Shown here: piece by piece, positions 26,154-34,749 of the stretch
Layout: every line of letters begins with the position of its first letter
How positions within the stretch are numbered: the first letter of the stretch is position 1
Assembly: GCF_014646055.1 (NCBI RefSeq)
Contig: NZ_BMMS01000022.1
Coordinates: forward strand, 264 to 64,263
Reading direction: 5' to 3'
Source: Wenjunlia tyrosinilytica
Lineage (GTDB): Bacteria; Actinomycetota; Actinomycetes; Streptomycetales; Streptomycetaceae
DNA length: 64,000 bases
The notes under the pieces: generated by a model
Seen by the model: only the letters and a program-made list of their open reading frames with translations
Databases searched by the model: none
What the model was told of the DNA's origin: nothing
Made by a program: the position numbers and the translations under genes

Positions 26154-27686
26154 ATGACCGACCGGAAAACCACCGCCTCGGCCCCGGCCGACACCGCGCA
26201 GGATTCCTCGGACGCGCAGGATTCCTCGGAGGCGAAGGCCGCCGGTGACGCGCGGGCCGCCGGTGACGCCGTCTTCGACGTCATCGTGGTCGGAGGCGGC
26301 CCCACCGGGGAGAACGTCGCCGACCGGGTGGTCAAGGCCGGGCTGAGCGCCGCCCTCGTCGAGGGCGAACTCGTGGGCGGCGAGTGCTCCTACTGGGCCT
26401 GCGTCCCCAGCAAGGCGCTTTTGAGGCCGCCCGCCGCACTCGCCGAGGCCAGGGCCGTGGACGGGGCGCGGCAGGCGGTGAACGGTGGCCCCGACGCGGC
26501 CGCGGTGCTCGCCCGCCGCGACCACTTCGTCTCCGACTGGACCGACGACGGCCAGGTGGGATGGCTCAAGAGCGCGGGCATCGAGTTCGTCCGCGGCTGG
26601 GGACGGCTCGCCGGTGAGCGGAAGGTGGAGGTCCGCGACGGCCACGGAAGTGCGCGCACGCTCACCGCACGCCACGCGGTGGCGCTGTGCACGGGCTCGG
26701 CCGCCGCGCTCCCGCCGATCGACGGTCTGGACGGCATCGGCGTGTGGACCAGCCGTGAGGCCACCGCGGCGGCCGGCGTTCCACGCCGGCTCGCCGTCGT
26801 GGGCGGCGGCGTGGTCGGATGCGAAATGGCGGCGGCGTGGAACGCGTTGGGCGCCCAGGTCACCATGCTGGTGCGCGGCGACCGGCTCCTCCCGGCGTGG
26901 GAGGACTTCGCCGCGCAGGCCGTGGCCGACGGCCTCAGGGCCGACGGCGTCGATCTGCGCACCGGGACGCGGGCCACCGCCGTGTCGCGGGGCGACGACG
27001 GTGTGGTGACCGCGACGCTGAACGACGCAACCCTGCTCGAGTGCGACGAGTTCCTGGTGGCGGCGGGCCGCAGGCCGCGCACCGACGGGCTCGGCCTGGA
27101 GACCGTGGGCCTCGAGCCAGGCGGGTGGATCGACGTGGACGACACCTGCCGCGTCACCGCGGTCGAGGGCGGCTGGCTCTACGCGGCCGGGGATGTCAAC
27201 CACCGCGCACTGCTGACGCACATGGGCAAGTACCAGGGCCGGGCCTGCGCCGCCGCCATCGCGGCTCGCGCGGCGGGAGAACCGTCCGTGGACGGTCGCT
27301 GGAAGCCCTGGACGGCGACCGCAGACCACGCGGCCGTCCCGCAGATCGTCTTCACCCGTCCCGAGGTCGCCGCCGTCGGTTTGACGGAGCGTCAGGCACA
27401 GCGGGCCGGGCTGCGGGTACGCGTGGTGGAGTACCCCATCGGCAATGTCTCGGGCGCCTCGTTGTTCGCCGACGACTACACCGGCCGCGCCCGGATGCTC
27501 GTGGACGAGGACCGCTCGGTCGTCGTCGGCTGCACCCTGGCGGGCCCGGGTGTCGGGGAACTGATCCACGCCGCCACCGTCGCGGTGGTCGGCGAGGTGC
27601 CCCTGGACCGCCTGTGGCACGCCGTCCCGTCGTTCCCCTCCATCAGCGAGATCTGGCTTCGCCTGCTGGAGGAGTACGGGCTCTAG
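26154..27686 (+). CDS. FAD-dependent pyridine-nucleotide disulfide oxidoreductase
   Basis: 510 residues from ATG 26154 after GAGAAGA. A low-complexity leader (repeated DSSDAQ/DSSEAK and AAGDARAAGDA) precedes the FAD motif VIVVGGGPTGENVA. The redox disulfide is in GGECSYWACVPSK, with the standard four residues between cysteines; LAVVGGGVVGCEMAAAW binds NAD(P)H and LYAAGDVN completes the FAD site. In place of the usual HxHPT-SE end it has HAVPSFPSISE. It belongs with lipoamide dehydrogenase/mercuric reductase-like proteins, but no metal-binding or lipoyl partner is adjacent; a mycothiol-, quinone- or lipoamide-linked role is open. Confidence 0.92.
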   Translation: MTDRKTTASAPADTAQDSSDAQDSSEAKAAGDARAAGDAVFDVIVVGGGPTGENVADRVVKAGLSAALVEGELVGGECSYWACVPSKALLRPPAALAEARAVDGARQAVNGGPDAAAVLARRDHFVSDWTDDGQVGWLKSAGIEFVRGWGRLAGERKVEVRDGHGSARTLTARHAVALCTGSAAALPPIDGLDGIGVWTSREATAAAGVPRRLAVVGGGVVGCEMAAAWNALGAQVTMLVRGDRLLPAWEDFAAQAVADGLRADGVDLRTGTRATAVSRGDDGVVTATLNDATLLECDEFLVAAGRRPRTDGLGLETVGLEPGGWIDVDDTCRVTAVEGGWLYAAGDVNHRALLTHMGKYQGRACAAAIAARAAGEPSVDGRWKPWTATADHAAVPQIVFTRPEVAAVGLTERQAQRAGLRVRVVEYPIGNVSGASLFADDYTGRARMLVDEDRSVVVGCTLAGPGVGELIHAATVAVVGEVPLDRLWHAVPSFPSISEIWLRLLEEYGL

Positions 27687-27712
27687 CCGCGAGAGCGTCG
27701 TGCGGCTTGCGC

Positions 27713-27744
27713 GGCGGCTCCACCGCGTCGCCGGTGGAGCCGCC
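27713..27744. terminator. Bidirectional hairpin between convergent genes
   Basis: GGCGGCTCCACC (27713-27724) and GGTGGAGCCGCC (27733-27744) form a perfect 12-base stem with an 8-base loop, between the oxidoreductase stop and the converging phosphorylase stop. Confidence 0.75.
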
Positions 27745-27764
27745 TTCCTCCCGCCGCCGAGGCG

Positions 27765-30110
27765 TCAGTGACGGTGCCCCGGACGGCGGCCCGGAGGCTG
27801 CTGCGGCTCGGGACGGGCCGCCACGGGAGGTACCTGCCGCGTCACGGGGCCCTTGTCCGTCACGGTGAACGCCTCGCCGTAGTGCCGGATCTCGATCGGC
27901 GCCCCCTGGTCCAAGGTGTAGGTGGCGACCGAGTCGGTGATCTCCACACACAGCCGCCGCCGCAGCACCGACACCCTGAACGCGAGGCGGGAGAGCTTCT
28001 CCGGCAGCTTGGGGGCGAAGTCCAGCGTGCCGTTGCGGTGGCGCATACCGCCGAACCCCGCGACCAGCGCGACCCACGTCCCCGCCAGCGAGGCCATGTG
28101 CAGGCCGTCGCGGGTGTTGTTCTCCAGGTCCTTGAGGTCCATCAGGGCCGCCTCGCCCAAGTAGTCGTAGGCCAGGCGCAGATGGCCGACCTCCGCGGCG
28201 ATGACCGCCTGGCAGCACGCCGACAGGGACGAGTCCCGGACGGTCAGCGCCTCGTAGTAGGCGAAGTTGCGCGCCTTCTGCTCCTCGTCGAAGGCATCGC
28301 TTCGCAGGAACATCGCCAGTACCAGATCGGCCTGCTTGACCACCTGCTTGCGGTACAGGTCGAAGTAGGGGAAATGCAGCATCAGCGGGTACTGGTCGGG
28401 GCGGGTGCCCGCGAAGTCCCAGACCTGGTGGCCGGTGAAGCCGGACGACTGCTCGTGCACCCCCAGGGTGTCGTTGAACGGGATGGACATCGCGTCTGCG
28501 GCGTCCCGCCAGGCGGCGGTCTCCTCGTCGTCCACGCCCAAAGTGGCGGCCACGTCGGGATGGCGCTCGCTGACGTTGGCGGCGGCTCGCAGGTTCGACT
28601 GCGCCATGAGGTTGGTGTAGACGTTGTCGTCCCCGATCGCGCTGTACTCGTCCGGCCCGGTGACCCCGTCGATGTGGAAGCGCCCCCGGTGGTCGTGGTG
28701 GCCGAGCGAGCGCCACAGCCTGGCCGTTTCCACCAGCAGCTCCACGGCGGTCTCGCGTTCGAACTCCTCGTCCCCCGTGCAGGAGACGTAGCGCACCGCC
28801 GCGTCGGAGACATCCGCGTTGACGTGGAAGGCGGCGGTCCCGGCGGGCCAGTAGGCGGAGCACTCCGAGCCGTCGATGGTCCGCCAGGGGAACGCGGCTC
28901 CCTTCTGGCCGAGCTGGCGGGCCCGGTCGCGGGCGGCGGGCAGGGTGGACTGGCGCCACCGCAGGGCCTCGGCGACGGACTCCGGCGAGGTGTAGGTCAG
29001 CAGCGGGAGGACAAAGGTCTCGGTGTCCCAGAAGGAGTGGCCGTCGTACCCGGAGCCGGTGAGCCCCTTGGCGGGAATGGCCCGGCGCTCGGCACGGGCA
29101 CCGGCCTGGAGGACATGGAAGAGGGCGAACCGGACCGCCTGCTGGATCTCCGCGTCGCCGTCCACCTCCACATCGGCCCGGGTCCAGAAGTCGTCCAGGT
29201 ACTCGCGTTGCTGGTCCACCAGCCCCGACCAGCCGGTGCTCACCGCACCCGCCAGCGCCGCGTCCACCTGGTCGCGCACGGCGGGCAGGGAACGGACCGC
29301 CGACCAGCCGTAGGAGACCAGCTTCTCCAGGCGCAGCGCCTGCCCCGGCTCCAGCACCGAGGTGATGGTGAGCCGGCTGACGTCCGGGCTGCTCTCGCTG
29401 GAGGTCTGGATCCCCTTGGGCCCGTGCACGGTGTGGTCGGCGGCGGCCGCCACCCGAAGGTCGCTCTCCTTGGTCACGTGGATCAGACGGAGCCGGGTGC
29501 CCTCGGCATAGTCCTCCTCGGGCAGCAGCGGGGACTCCAGGGCCGCGGCGACCCGAGGGTCACCGGCCAGATGGGGCAACTGCTCGTTGGTGACGAGCTC
29601 GGACTGCACGACCACCCGGATCTTCGCGTCGAGCGGCTCCACCTCATAGGCGATCCCGGCCACGGCGCGCTGGGGGAAGGAGACCAGGCGGGTGGAGCGC
29701 ACCCGGATGGTCCGTCCCGCCGGGGAGGTCCATTCGCAGGTGCGGTGGAGCACCCCCGCGCGCAGGTCGAGTAGCCGCTCGTGGAACCGCAGCCGCCCGT
29801 AGCGCAGGTCGAACGGCTCGTCGTCGACGAGGAGGCGGATGACCTTGCCGTTGGTGACGTTGATGACGGTCTGACCGGACTCGGGGTAGCCGTAGCCCGC
29901 CTCGGCGTAGGGCAGGGGGCGCAGCTCGTGCACTCCGTTGAGGTAGGAGCCGGGCAGGCCGTGCGGTTCGCCCTCGTCGAGGTTGCCGCGCCAGCCGACG
30001 TGGCCGTTCGACAGCGCGAACATCGATTCGCTCTGCGGCAGGACATCGAGGTTGAGCTCGGTCTCGCGCAGGCACCAGGGCTCGACGGCGTAGGAGGTGT
30101 GGGTGATCAC
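27765..30110 (-). CDS. Glycoside hydrolase family 65 disaccharide phosphorylase
   Basis: 781 residues. N-terminal super-sandwich domain, then an (alpha/alpha)6 barrel containing FWDTETFVLP and the general acid Glu 488 in GVTGPDEYS; the following KQADLVLAMF and DSSLSACCQAV build the phosphate pocket. Members split maltose, trehalose, kojibiose or nigerose with phosphate, releasing beta-glucose 1-phosphate and glucose. Its start overlaps the stop of the beta-phosphoglucomutase gene (ATGA), and that enzyme would convert the glucose 1-phosphate to glucose 6-phosphate, so the pair is a self-contained route. The linkage specificity cannot be read by eye. The last 20 residues are Pro/Arg-rich and unlike the family. 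Confidence 0.94.
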   Translation of the reverse strand: MITHTSYAVEPWCLRETELNLDVLPQSESMFALSNGHVGWRGNLDEGEPHGLPGSYLNGVHELRPLPYAEAGYGYPESGQTVINVTNGKVIRLLVDDEPFDLRYGRLRFHERLLDLRAGVLHRTCEWTSPAGRTIRVRSTRLVSFPQRAVAGIAYEVEPLDAKIRVVVQSELVTNEQLPHLAGDPRVAAALESPLLPEEDYAEGTRLRLIHVTKESDLRVAAAADHTVHGPKGIQTSSESSPDVSRLTITSVLEPGQALRLEKLVSYGWSAVRSLPAVRDQVDAALAGAVSTGWSGLVDQQREYLDDFWTRADVEVDGDAEIQQAVRFALFHVLQAGARAERRAIPAKGLTGSGYDGHSFWDTETFVLPLLTYTSPESVAEALRWRQSTLPAARDRARQLGQKGAAFPWRTIDGSECSAYWPAGTAAFHVNADVSDAAVRYVSCTGDEEFERETAVELLVETARLWRSLGHHDHRGRFHIDGVTGPDEYSAIGDDNVYTNLMAQSNLRAAANVSERHPDVAATLGVDDEETAAWRDAADAMSIPFNDTLGVHEQSSGFTGHQVWDFAGTRPDQYPLMLHFPYFDLYRKQVVKQADLVLAMFLRSDAFDEEQKARNFAYYEALTVRDSSLSACCQAVIAAEVGHLRLAYDYLGEAALMDLKDLENNTRDGLHMASLAGTWVALVAGFGGMRHRNGTLDFAPKLPEKLSRLAFRVSVLRRRLCVEITDSVATYTLDQGAPIEIRHYGEAFTVTDKGPVTRQVPPVAARPEPQQPPGRRPGHRH

Positions 30111-30853
30111 GCGGCATCACCCTCCAGCAACTCCGCTAGGTCCCCGACCACGATGTCCGCACCGTGTTTGCGCAAGCCCTCGGCCTGCCCCACCCGGTCG
30201 ACACCGACGACGTGGCCGAAGCCGCCCGCCCGGCCCGCCTCCATTCCCGCGAGAGCGTCCTCGAAGACGGCCGCCTCACCGGCGCCGACGCGGAGTTCGC
30301 GCGCGGCCTCCAGGAAGGTGTCGGGGTGGGGCTTGCCGGGGAGCTCGCGCTCGGCCGCGACGACGCCGTCGATGCGGACCTCGAAAAGGTGCTCGATGCC
30401 CGCGGCGATCAGGACGTCGCGGCAGTTGGCGCTCGAGGAGACCACGGCGGTTCTCAGCCCGGCCGCCCGCACCGCCTCGACGAAGCGGACGGATCCGGGG
30501 TAGACCGCGACCCCCTGCTCGCGGATCTTCTCCAGGACGAGGGCGTTCTTGCGGTTGCCGAGGCCGTGCACGGTGTCCTTCTCGGGCGGGTCGTCCTCCG
30601 CTCCCTCGGGAAGCTCGATGCCGCGCGAGGCGAGGAAGGAGCGCACCCCGTCGGCCCGGGGGAGCCCGTCCACGTACTCGTCGTAGTCGTGCGCGGAGTC
30701 GAACGGGCGGAAGCCGTCGCCGTCACGGCGCCGCAGGAATGCGTCGAACGTCTCCTTCCACGCGGCCGCGTGCACGACCGCCGTCCTGGTCAGGACGCCG
30801 TCGAGGTCGAACAGGCAGGCCCGAACAACGTCCGGGAGCTTGAGCTTCGTCAT
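30107..30853 (-). CDS. Beta-phosphoglucomutase family HAD enzyme
   Basis: 248 residues; ATG 30853 is chosen since ACLFDLDGVLTRTAVVHAAAW then falls near residue 12, as normal. The nucleophile and acid Asp are in FDLDGVLT, the cap follows, VVSSSANCRDVL is motif II and KPHPDTFLEAA with FEDALAGMEAG are motifs III and IV. Converts beta-glucose 1-phosphate to glucose 6-phosphate. It is first in the two-gene unit with the GH65 phosphorylase, the normal partner for this enzyme. Confidence 0.93.
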   Translation of the reverse strand: MTKLKLPDVVRACLFDLDGVLTRTAVVHAAAWKETFDAFLRRRDGDGFRPFDSAHDYDEYVDGLPRADGVRSFLASRGIELPEGAEDDPPEKDTVHGLGNRKNALVLEKIREQGVAVYPGSVRFVEAVRAAGLRTAVVSSSANCRDVLIAAGIEHLFEVRIDGVVAAERELPGKPHPDTFLEAARELRVGAGEAAVFEDALAGMEAGRAGGFGHVVGVDRVGQAEGLRKHGADIVVGDLAELLEGDAA

Positions 30854-31181
30854 GGGTCGCTTGTCCCCGCCGGGCACGGGGTGCATGCCTGCGCGCCGCC
30901 GCATCTCGCTCGTGCGGCGGCCGGGTGGCGGTCATGTCCCGCACGAGGAGGCCGGTTCGCGGCCCTCGCCCGGCGCAACGGCGGGCCGCGGGGCGAGCCG
31001 GGCCCGCCCGGCGGCGCGGGGAGCGAAACGAGCGGGGCGTTCGCTGGTGTTTCGCGGTACTTCGCGTCCGTGGGTTTGCCCAATGCCCTTGTGCGGAGCA
31101 GATCCATCTGGGCTACTTGTGGGGTTGCCCGCCGGAAAGCGTAGGCGGAAGGCCGAGGAACGCAGCGGAAGGATCTGCCCG
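30854..31181 (+). promoter_or_regulatory. Long structured leader of the Rpf-type gene
   Basis: 328 bases, rich in inverted repeats (for example GCCCGCCGG-AAAGCGTA-GGCGG near 31130-31155), with no gene. In streptomycetes rpf-type cell-wall hydrolase genes are often preceded by a cyclic-di-AMP (ydaO) riboswitch; the length and position fit, but conserved ydaO boxes were not recognised, so this is only a candidate. The left part also holds the promoter of the GH65 unit. Confidence 0.3.
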
Positions 31182-32420
31182 ATGCCCGCGCGAGGACGTC
31201 ACCGTCGCCCCCAGCAGCCCAGTCAGTTATCACGGATGTCCGTCGCGGTCACCGCGTCGTCGGCGGGCATAGCCGTGCCGTTGCTCGGCGCCACCGGCGC
31301 GAGCGCGGCGGCACCCGACGTCTGGGACAAGGTCGCCAAGTGCGAGAGCAGCGGCAACTGGGAGAGCAACACCGGCAATGGCTACTTCGGCGGCCTCCAG
31401 TTCACCCCGAGCACCTGGAAGGCGTACGGCGGCACCGTGTACGCCCGGCGGGCGGACCTGGCGACCAAGCGGCAACAGATTGCCGTCGCGGAGAAGGTCC
31501 TGGAAGGAAGCGGTCCCTCGGCCTGGCCGGTCTGCTCGCAGCGGGCCGGGCTGACCCGTGCCTCGGGCGCGGCGAGCCATGGTCAGGGCGCGAGCGCGTC
31601 CTCGTCCGCGGGAAGCGCTTCCGGACACGGGAGCGCTTCCGGTCATGAAAGCGCCTCGGATCATGAACGCGCCTCCGGTCACGACCACCAGGACCATGAG
31701 CGGGAGGCGGCGAAGGCGCGCCGCTCGACGGGGAACACGGCCGGCTCGTACAAGGTCGTCGGCGGGGACACGCTCAGCGGTATCGCCGACGAGCACCGCG
31801 TGGCGGGCGGGTGGGAGCGGCTGTACGCCGCCAACCGCCAGGTCGTCGGAACCGACCCCGACCTGATCCACCCCGGCCAGGAACTCGCTCTTCCCCGCGG
31901 CTACCGTCCCGCCCGGCCCGCACCGCACCCGCACCCGGCCAAGCCGAAGCCCAGGCCCTCGGCGCCGAAGCCGAAGCACCACACCCCGGCGCACCCGTCG
32001 ACGCAGACGCACGCCGCCTTTGTGAGCCCCGTTCAGCACTACTCCCTGAGCACCGGCTACGGCGTCCCGGGGCCCCTGTGGGCGAGCGGGCACCACACCG
32101 GCCAGGACTTCGCCGTGCCGATCGGCACCTCCGTCAAGGCCGTCACCTCGGGCACCGTGGTGGCCGCGGGATGGGGCGGCGCCTACGGCTACCAGGTCGT
32201 CATCCGCCATCACGACGGCATGTACAGCCAGTACGCCCATCTGTCCTCGGTGACCGTGCGGGTCGGCCGGGCCGTCTCCGGGGGAGTGCAGATCGGCAGG
32301 TCGGGGGCGACCGGGAATGTGACCGGACCCCATCTGCACTTCGAGGTGCGCACCGGCCCCGGCTATGGCTCCGACGTCAGCCCCGCCGCCTATCTGCGGC
32401 GCCACGGCGTGCGCATCTGA
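31182..32420 (+). CDS. Secreted Rpf-LysM-M23 cell-wall enzyme
   Basis: 412 residues from ATG 31182 with GGAAGGA upstream. Signal peptide ending ATGASA; then a resuscitation-promoting-factor/transglycosylase domain (VWDKVAKCESSGNW, the Glu being catalytic, with GGLQFTPSTWKAYGG). A flexible Ser/Gly/His/Asp-rich linker (residues about 125-180) leads to one LysM domain (VVGGDTLSGIADEH) that binds peptidoglycan, another Pro/His/Lys linker, and an M23 peptidase domain with zinc ligands in GHHTGQDF and HLHFEV. It could cleave both glycan strands and peptide cross-links. Such enzymes act in germination and growth. A minisatellite follows directly. Confidence 0.94.
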   Translation: MPARGRHRRPQQPSQLSRMSVAVTASSAGIAVPLLGATGASAAAPDVWDKVAKCESSGNWESNTGNGYFGGLQFTPSTWKAYGGTVYARRADLATKRQQIAVAEKVLEGSGPSAWPVCSQRAGLTRASGAASHGQGASASSSAGSASGHGSASGHESASDHERASGHDHQDHEREAAKARRSTGNTAGSYKVVGGDTLSGIADEHRVAGGWERLYAANRQVVGTDPDLIHPGQELALPRGYRPARPAPHPHPAKPKPRPSAPKPKHHTPAHPSTQTHAAFVSPVQHYSLSTGYGVPGPLWASGHHTGQDFAVPIGTSVKAVTSGTVVAAGWGGAYGYQVVIRHHDGMYSQYAHLSSVTVRVGRAVSGGVQIGRSGATGNVTGPHLHFEVRTGPGYGSDVSPAAYLRRHGVRI

Positions 32421-32425
32421 CGCAC

Positions 32426-32625
32426 CCGGCACACCCGATCCGGCACACCCGATCCGGCACACCCGATCCGGCACACCCGATCCGGCACATCCGGTCCGGT
32501 ACATCCGGGGACCGGTACATCCGGGGACCGGCACATCCGGTCCGGTACATCCGGGGACCGGCACATCCGGTCCGGTACATCCGGGGACCGGCACATCCGG
32601 TACATCCGGCACATCCGGTACGGAG
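32426..32625. repeat. Minisatellite of 14- and 16-base units
   Basis: Four exact copies of CCGGCACACCCGAT (32426-32481) are followed by alternating CCGGCACATCCGGT and CCGGTACATCCGGGGA units, giving three copies of a 30-base higher-order repeat, and degenerate CACATCCGG/TACATCCGG ends. It begins six bases after the stop of the Rpf-type gene. The rest of the gap, to 32844, has no gene. Confidence 0.9.
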
Positions 32626-32844
32626 CAAACCGCTCCCCGCGCGCCCCGAACGGGCGCCCGGACGTGTGTGCCGCGCGTCCCTCCCGCCGTGCCGTTGCCC
32701 TGTCCCTGCGGCGGACCCGCCCCGGCCGTCTCCGCCGTTCCCCGGGAGCGGTTCACCGGTGGGATTCGCCGGTGGGATTCGCTGTGGGAGAAACAGCCCT
32801 TCGTCCGGGCTCTCACACCCTCCTGCGGACGTAAGCTCGATTAC

Positions 32845-33369
32845 ATGATTACAGAACAGGAGAAGGAGGCCCTGCGAGGCTGGTTCGCCGGGCGGCTCCC
32901 CGAAGGATTGTTCAGCGAGCTTCAGGATGTGACCGTCGATCGTGAGGAGATCACCGTCGTCGGCCGGACCCCGGAGCCCGACGTCGGCTCGGACGCGTCC
33001 GAGCCGGCTCGTGCGGCCGCGGTCGACGGCCGGATCTCCGAGTTCCGCGAGCGCACACGCGAGGACCGGATGCATGTCGCCCGCGAGGCCGAGCGCCGTT
33101 TCGGCCGCAAGGTCTCCTGGGGTGTGGAATGCGGGGACAAGCGGGTGCTCTTCACCAATGTCTCCGCCCCCGTGATGACCCGGCTGCGGCAGCCCGAGCG
33201 CCAGGTGCTCGACACGCTCATCGCCGCGGGTGTCGCCCGCAGCCGCAGCGAGGCCCTCGCCTGGTGCGTCCGCCTCGTGCGCCGCAACGCGGACACCTGG
33301 CTCGATGACCTGCGCGAATCCCTCGAACACGTCCAGAAGGTGCGTGCCGAGGGGCCGGACGCCGACTGA
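32845..33369 (+). CDS. Conserved actinobacterial protein, RHH-like C-terminus
   Basis: 174 residues from ATG 32845. No enzyme motif. The N-terminal part is acidic and helical (EQEKEALRGWFAGRLPEGLF). The C-terminal part QVLDTLIAAGVARSRSEALA resembles ribbon-helix-helix DNA-binding proteins, in which a strand and two helices form a dimeric fold, so DNA binding is possible. Proteins of this type are common in streptomycetes but uncharacterised. No toxin gene is adjacent, so an antitoxin role has no support. Confidence 0.8.
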   Translation: MITEQEKEALRGWFAGRLPEGLFSELQDVTVDREEITVVGRTPEPDVGSDASEPARAAAVDGRISEFRERTREDRMHVAREAERRFGRKVSWGVECGDKRVLFTNVSAPVMTRLRQPERQVLDTLIAAGVARSRSEALAWCVRLVRRNADTWLDDLRESLEHVQKVRAEGPDAD

Positions 33370-33467
33370 GCCCGAGGGGGCGCGACGCGGGCCGGACCGC
33401 CCCCGCGGGGGTGGGTGCGATACACGTAAGCCTGCGGACCCGACGGCCCGCGGAGCACACTGAGTAG

Positions 33468-34502
33468 GTGACCGATGACTCCGAGGAAGTTCCCGAGTAC
33501 CTGCTGATCAAGGTGGCGAGCGGAGACGACCCCGTGTCGGCCGTCACCGAGGCGGACGCGTGGAGGGGGCGGGCGCAGTACCCCGATGTGGCGGGTGCAG
33601 GGCCGATGTTCGGCTGCGCGGAACAGGTCGAGGGCCGCTGGCAGATCCTCGGCCTGGGTGAGAGTGCCCCCCAGATCGCCCGCGACGCCATGGGCGGCCA
33701 CTTCCGCGCTCTCGCGAAGGAGGCCGAGGAGGCGGGCGACGTCACAGGGCAGCGCGAGTTCATGGCGGCGGCCGTGCGGATGGACTGGGAGGTGGTCGAT
33801 GAACTGACCGTCCACGGCCGCGACTTCCGGATCATCCGCGCGGAGCAGTTCATCAGGACCGGGCCGGACGGCCCCGAGCCGCCGCGTCCCACCGACCCGG
33901 ATCCGGCGCCGGTGGGCAAGGGGCACCGGGAGCGGCGCCGCACCAAGGGGTTCGTCATCAATCCGGCCGCCGCCACGGGACTGTCCGACGGAGTGCTCAG
34001 ACTGGAGCTCCTGCCGCTGGTGTACAAGGCGGGCATCGTCCCGGACGAGGTGCGCGCCGACGCCGCCCGAGCGCTGGAGACGCACCCGGGCGGAGTGCTG
34101 CTGCCCGCCGAGTTCGCCATCGCCGAGAAGGTCGACGGGGCATGGGAGCCGATGGCCGGCTCCTGCACCACCCCGCAGACCGCCCGTGACACCCTCTCCT
34201 TCTACTTCCGTGAGATGGCTCCGCGGCTGCTGGACCTGGACAACGCCGAGTGCGCCGAGTACGCGCGGGCCGCGGACCGGCTCGACTCCAGTCGCGCCGA
34301 CGAGATCTCGGTGGACGAGCGCTTCTTCCGGGTGGTGCGGGTCGAGCAACTGATCCGCGTCGGACCCGACGGCCCGGAAACGCCCCGGCCGTCCGACTAC
34401 GACCCGTATCCGCCCACGGAGGTGCAGGCGAGGCAACTGCGCGAGGAAGAGGAGTCGGGCTCCGACGAGAATGACAAGGAGTCCGGCTCGGGGGAGGAGT
34501 GA
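33468..34502 (+). CDS. DUF5954-type protein with internal duplication
   Basis: 344 residues from GTG 33468. Two halves are homologous: DFRIIRAEQFIRTGPDGPEP with RPTDPDP near residue 125-145, and FFRVVRVEQLIRVGPDGPET with RPSDYDP near residue 290-310. Each half ends in this signature, so the gene arose by duplication. I recognise the family as DUF5954 from Streptomyces, function unknown. The C-terminus is acidic and Ser/Gly/Glu-rich. No membrane helix or signal peptide. Confidence 0.86.
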   Translation: MTDDSEEVPEYLLIKVASGDDPVSAVTEADAWRGRAQYPDVAGAGPMFGCAEQVEGRWQILGLGESAPQIARDAMGGHFRALAKEAEEAGDVTGQREFMAAAVRMDWEVVDELTVHGRDFRIIRAEQFIRTGPDGPEPPRPTDPDPAPVGKGHRERRRTKGFVINPAAATGLSDGVLRLELLPLVYKAGIVPDEVRADAARALETHPGGVLLPAEFAIAEKVDGAWEPMAGSCTTPQTARDTLSFYFREMAPRLLDLDNAECAEYARAADRLDSSRADEISVDERFFRVVRVEQLIRVGPDGPETPRPSDYDPYPPTEVQARQLREEEESGSDENDKESGSGEE

Positions 34503-34576
34503 CGTGGAGTCCGGCACCGGGGAGGAGTTGGAGCCGGTCCGAGTCGAGCGGTGGCGCGGAGCCGGACCCCGACGAG

Positions 34577-34624
34577 GCGTCAGGCCTCAACTGACGGGCC
34601 TCAACCGCGTCAGGCCTCAACTGA
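34577..34624. repeat. Two direct copies of an 18-base sequence
   Basis: GCGTCAGGCCTCAACTGA occurs at 34577-34594 and 34607-34624, with a partial copy between them (GGGCCTCAACC). It lies between the DUF5954 gene and the next promoter. Confidence 0.75.
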
Positions 34625-34749
34625 TCGCTACCCGCCAGTAGTTTGGCCGACGGCCGCCTCGTCATCGTGATCGCTCCCGCCTACGCTCCGATCACCGTTC
34701 CCGCCGTGGCGCCGCCGAGGTGCCACGGCTGAGCCTTGATGGAGCCTCA

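Noticed and set aside
30854-31181. Confirmed ydaO riboswitch before the Rpf-type gene
   Set aside because: Position fits but conserved sequence boxes could not be identified by eye; listed only as a candidate region.
32390-32614. Cys/Pro-rich repeated peptide frame across the minisatellite
   Set aside because: It is only a translation of the tandem repeat; no start signal and no conserved family.
32845-33369. Toxin-antitoxin system based on the RHH-like protein
   Set aside because: No adjacent toxin-like gene; the downstream gene is a DUF5954 protein 98 bases away.
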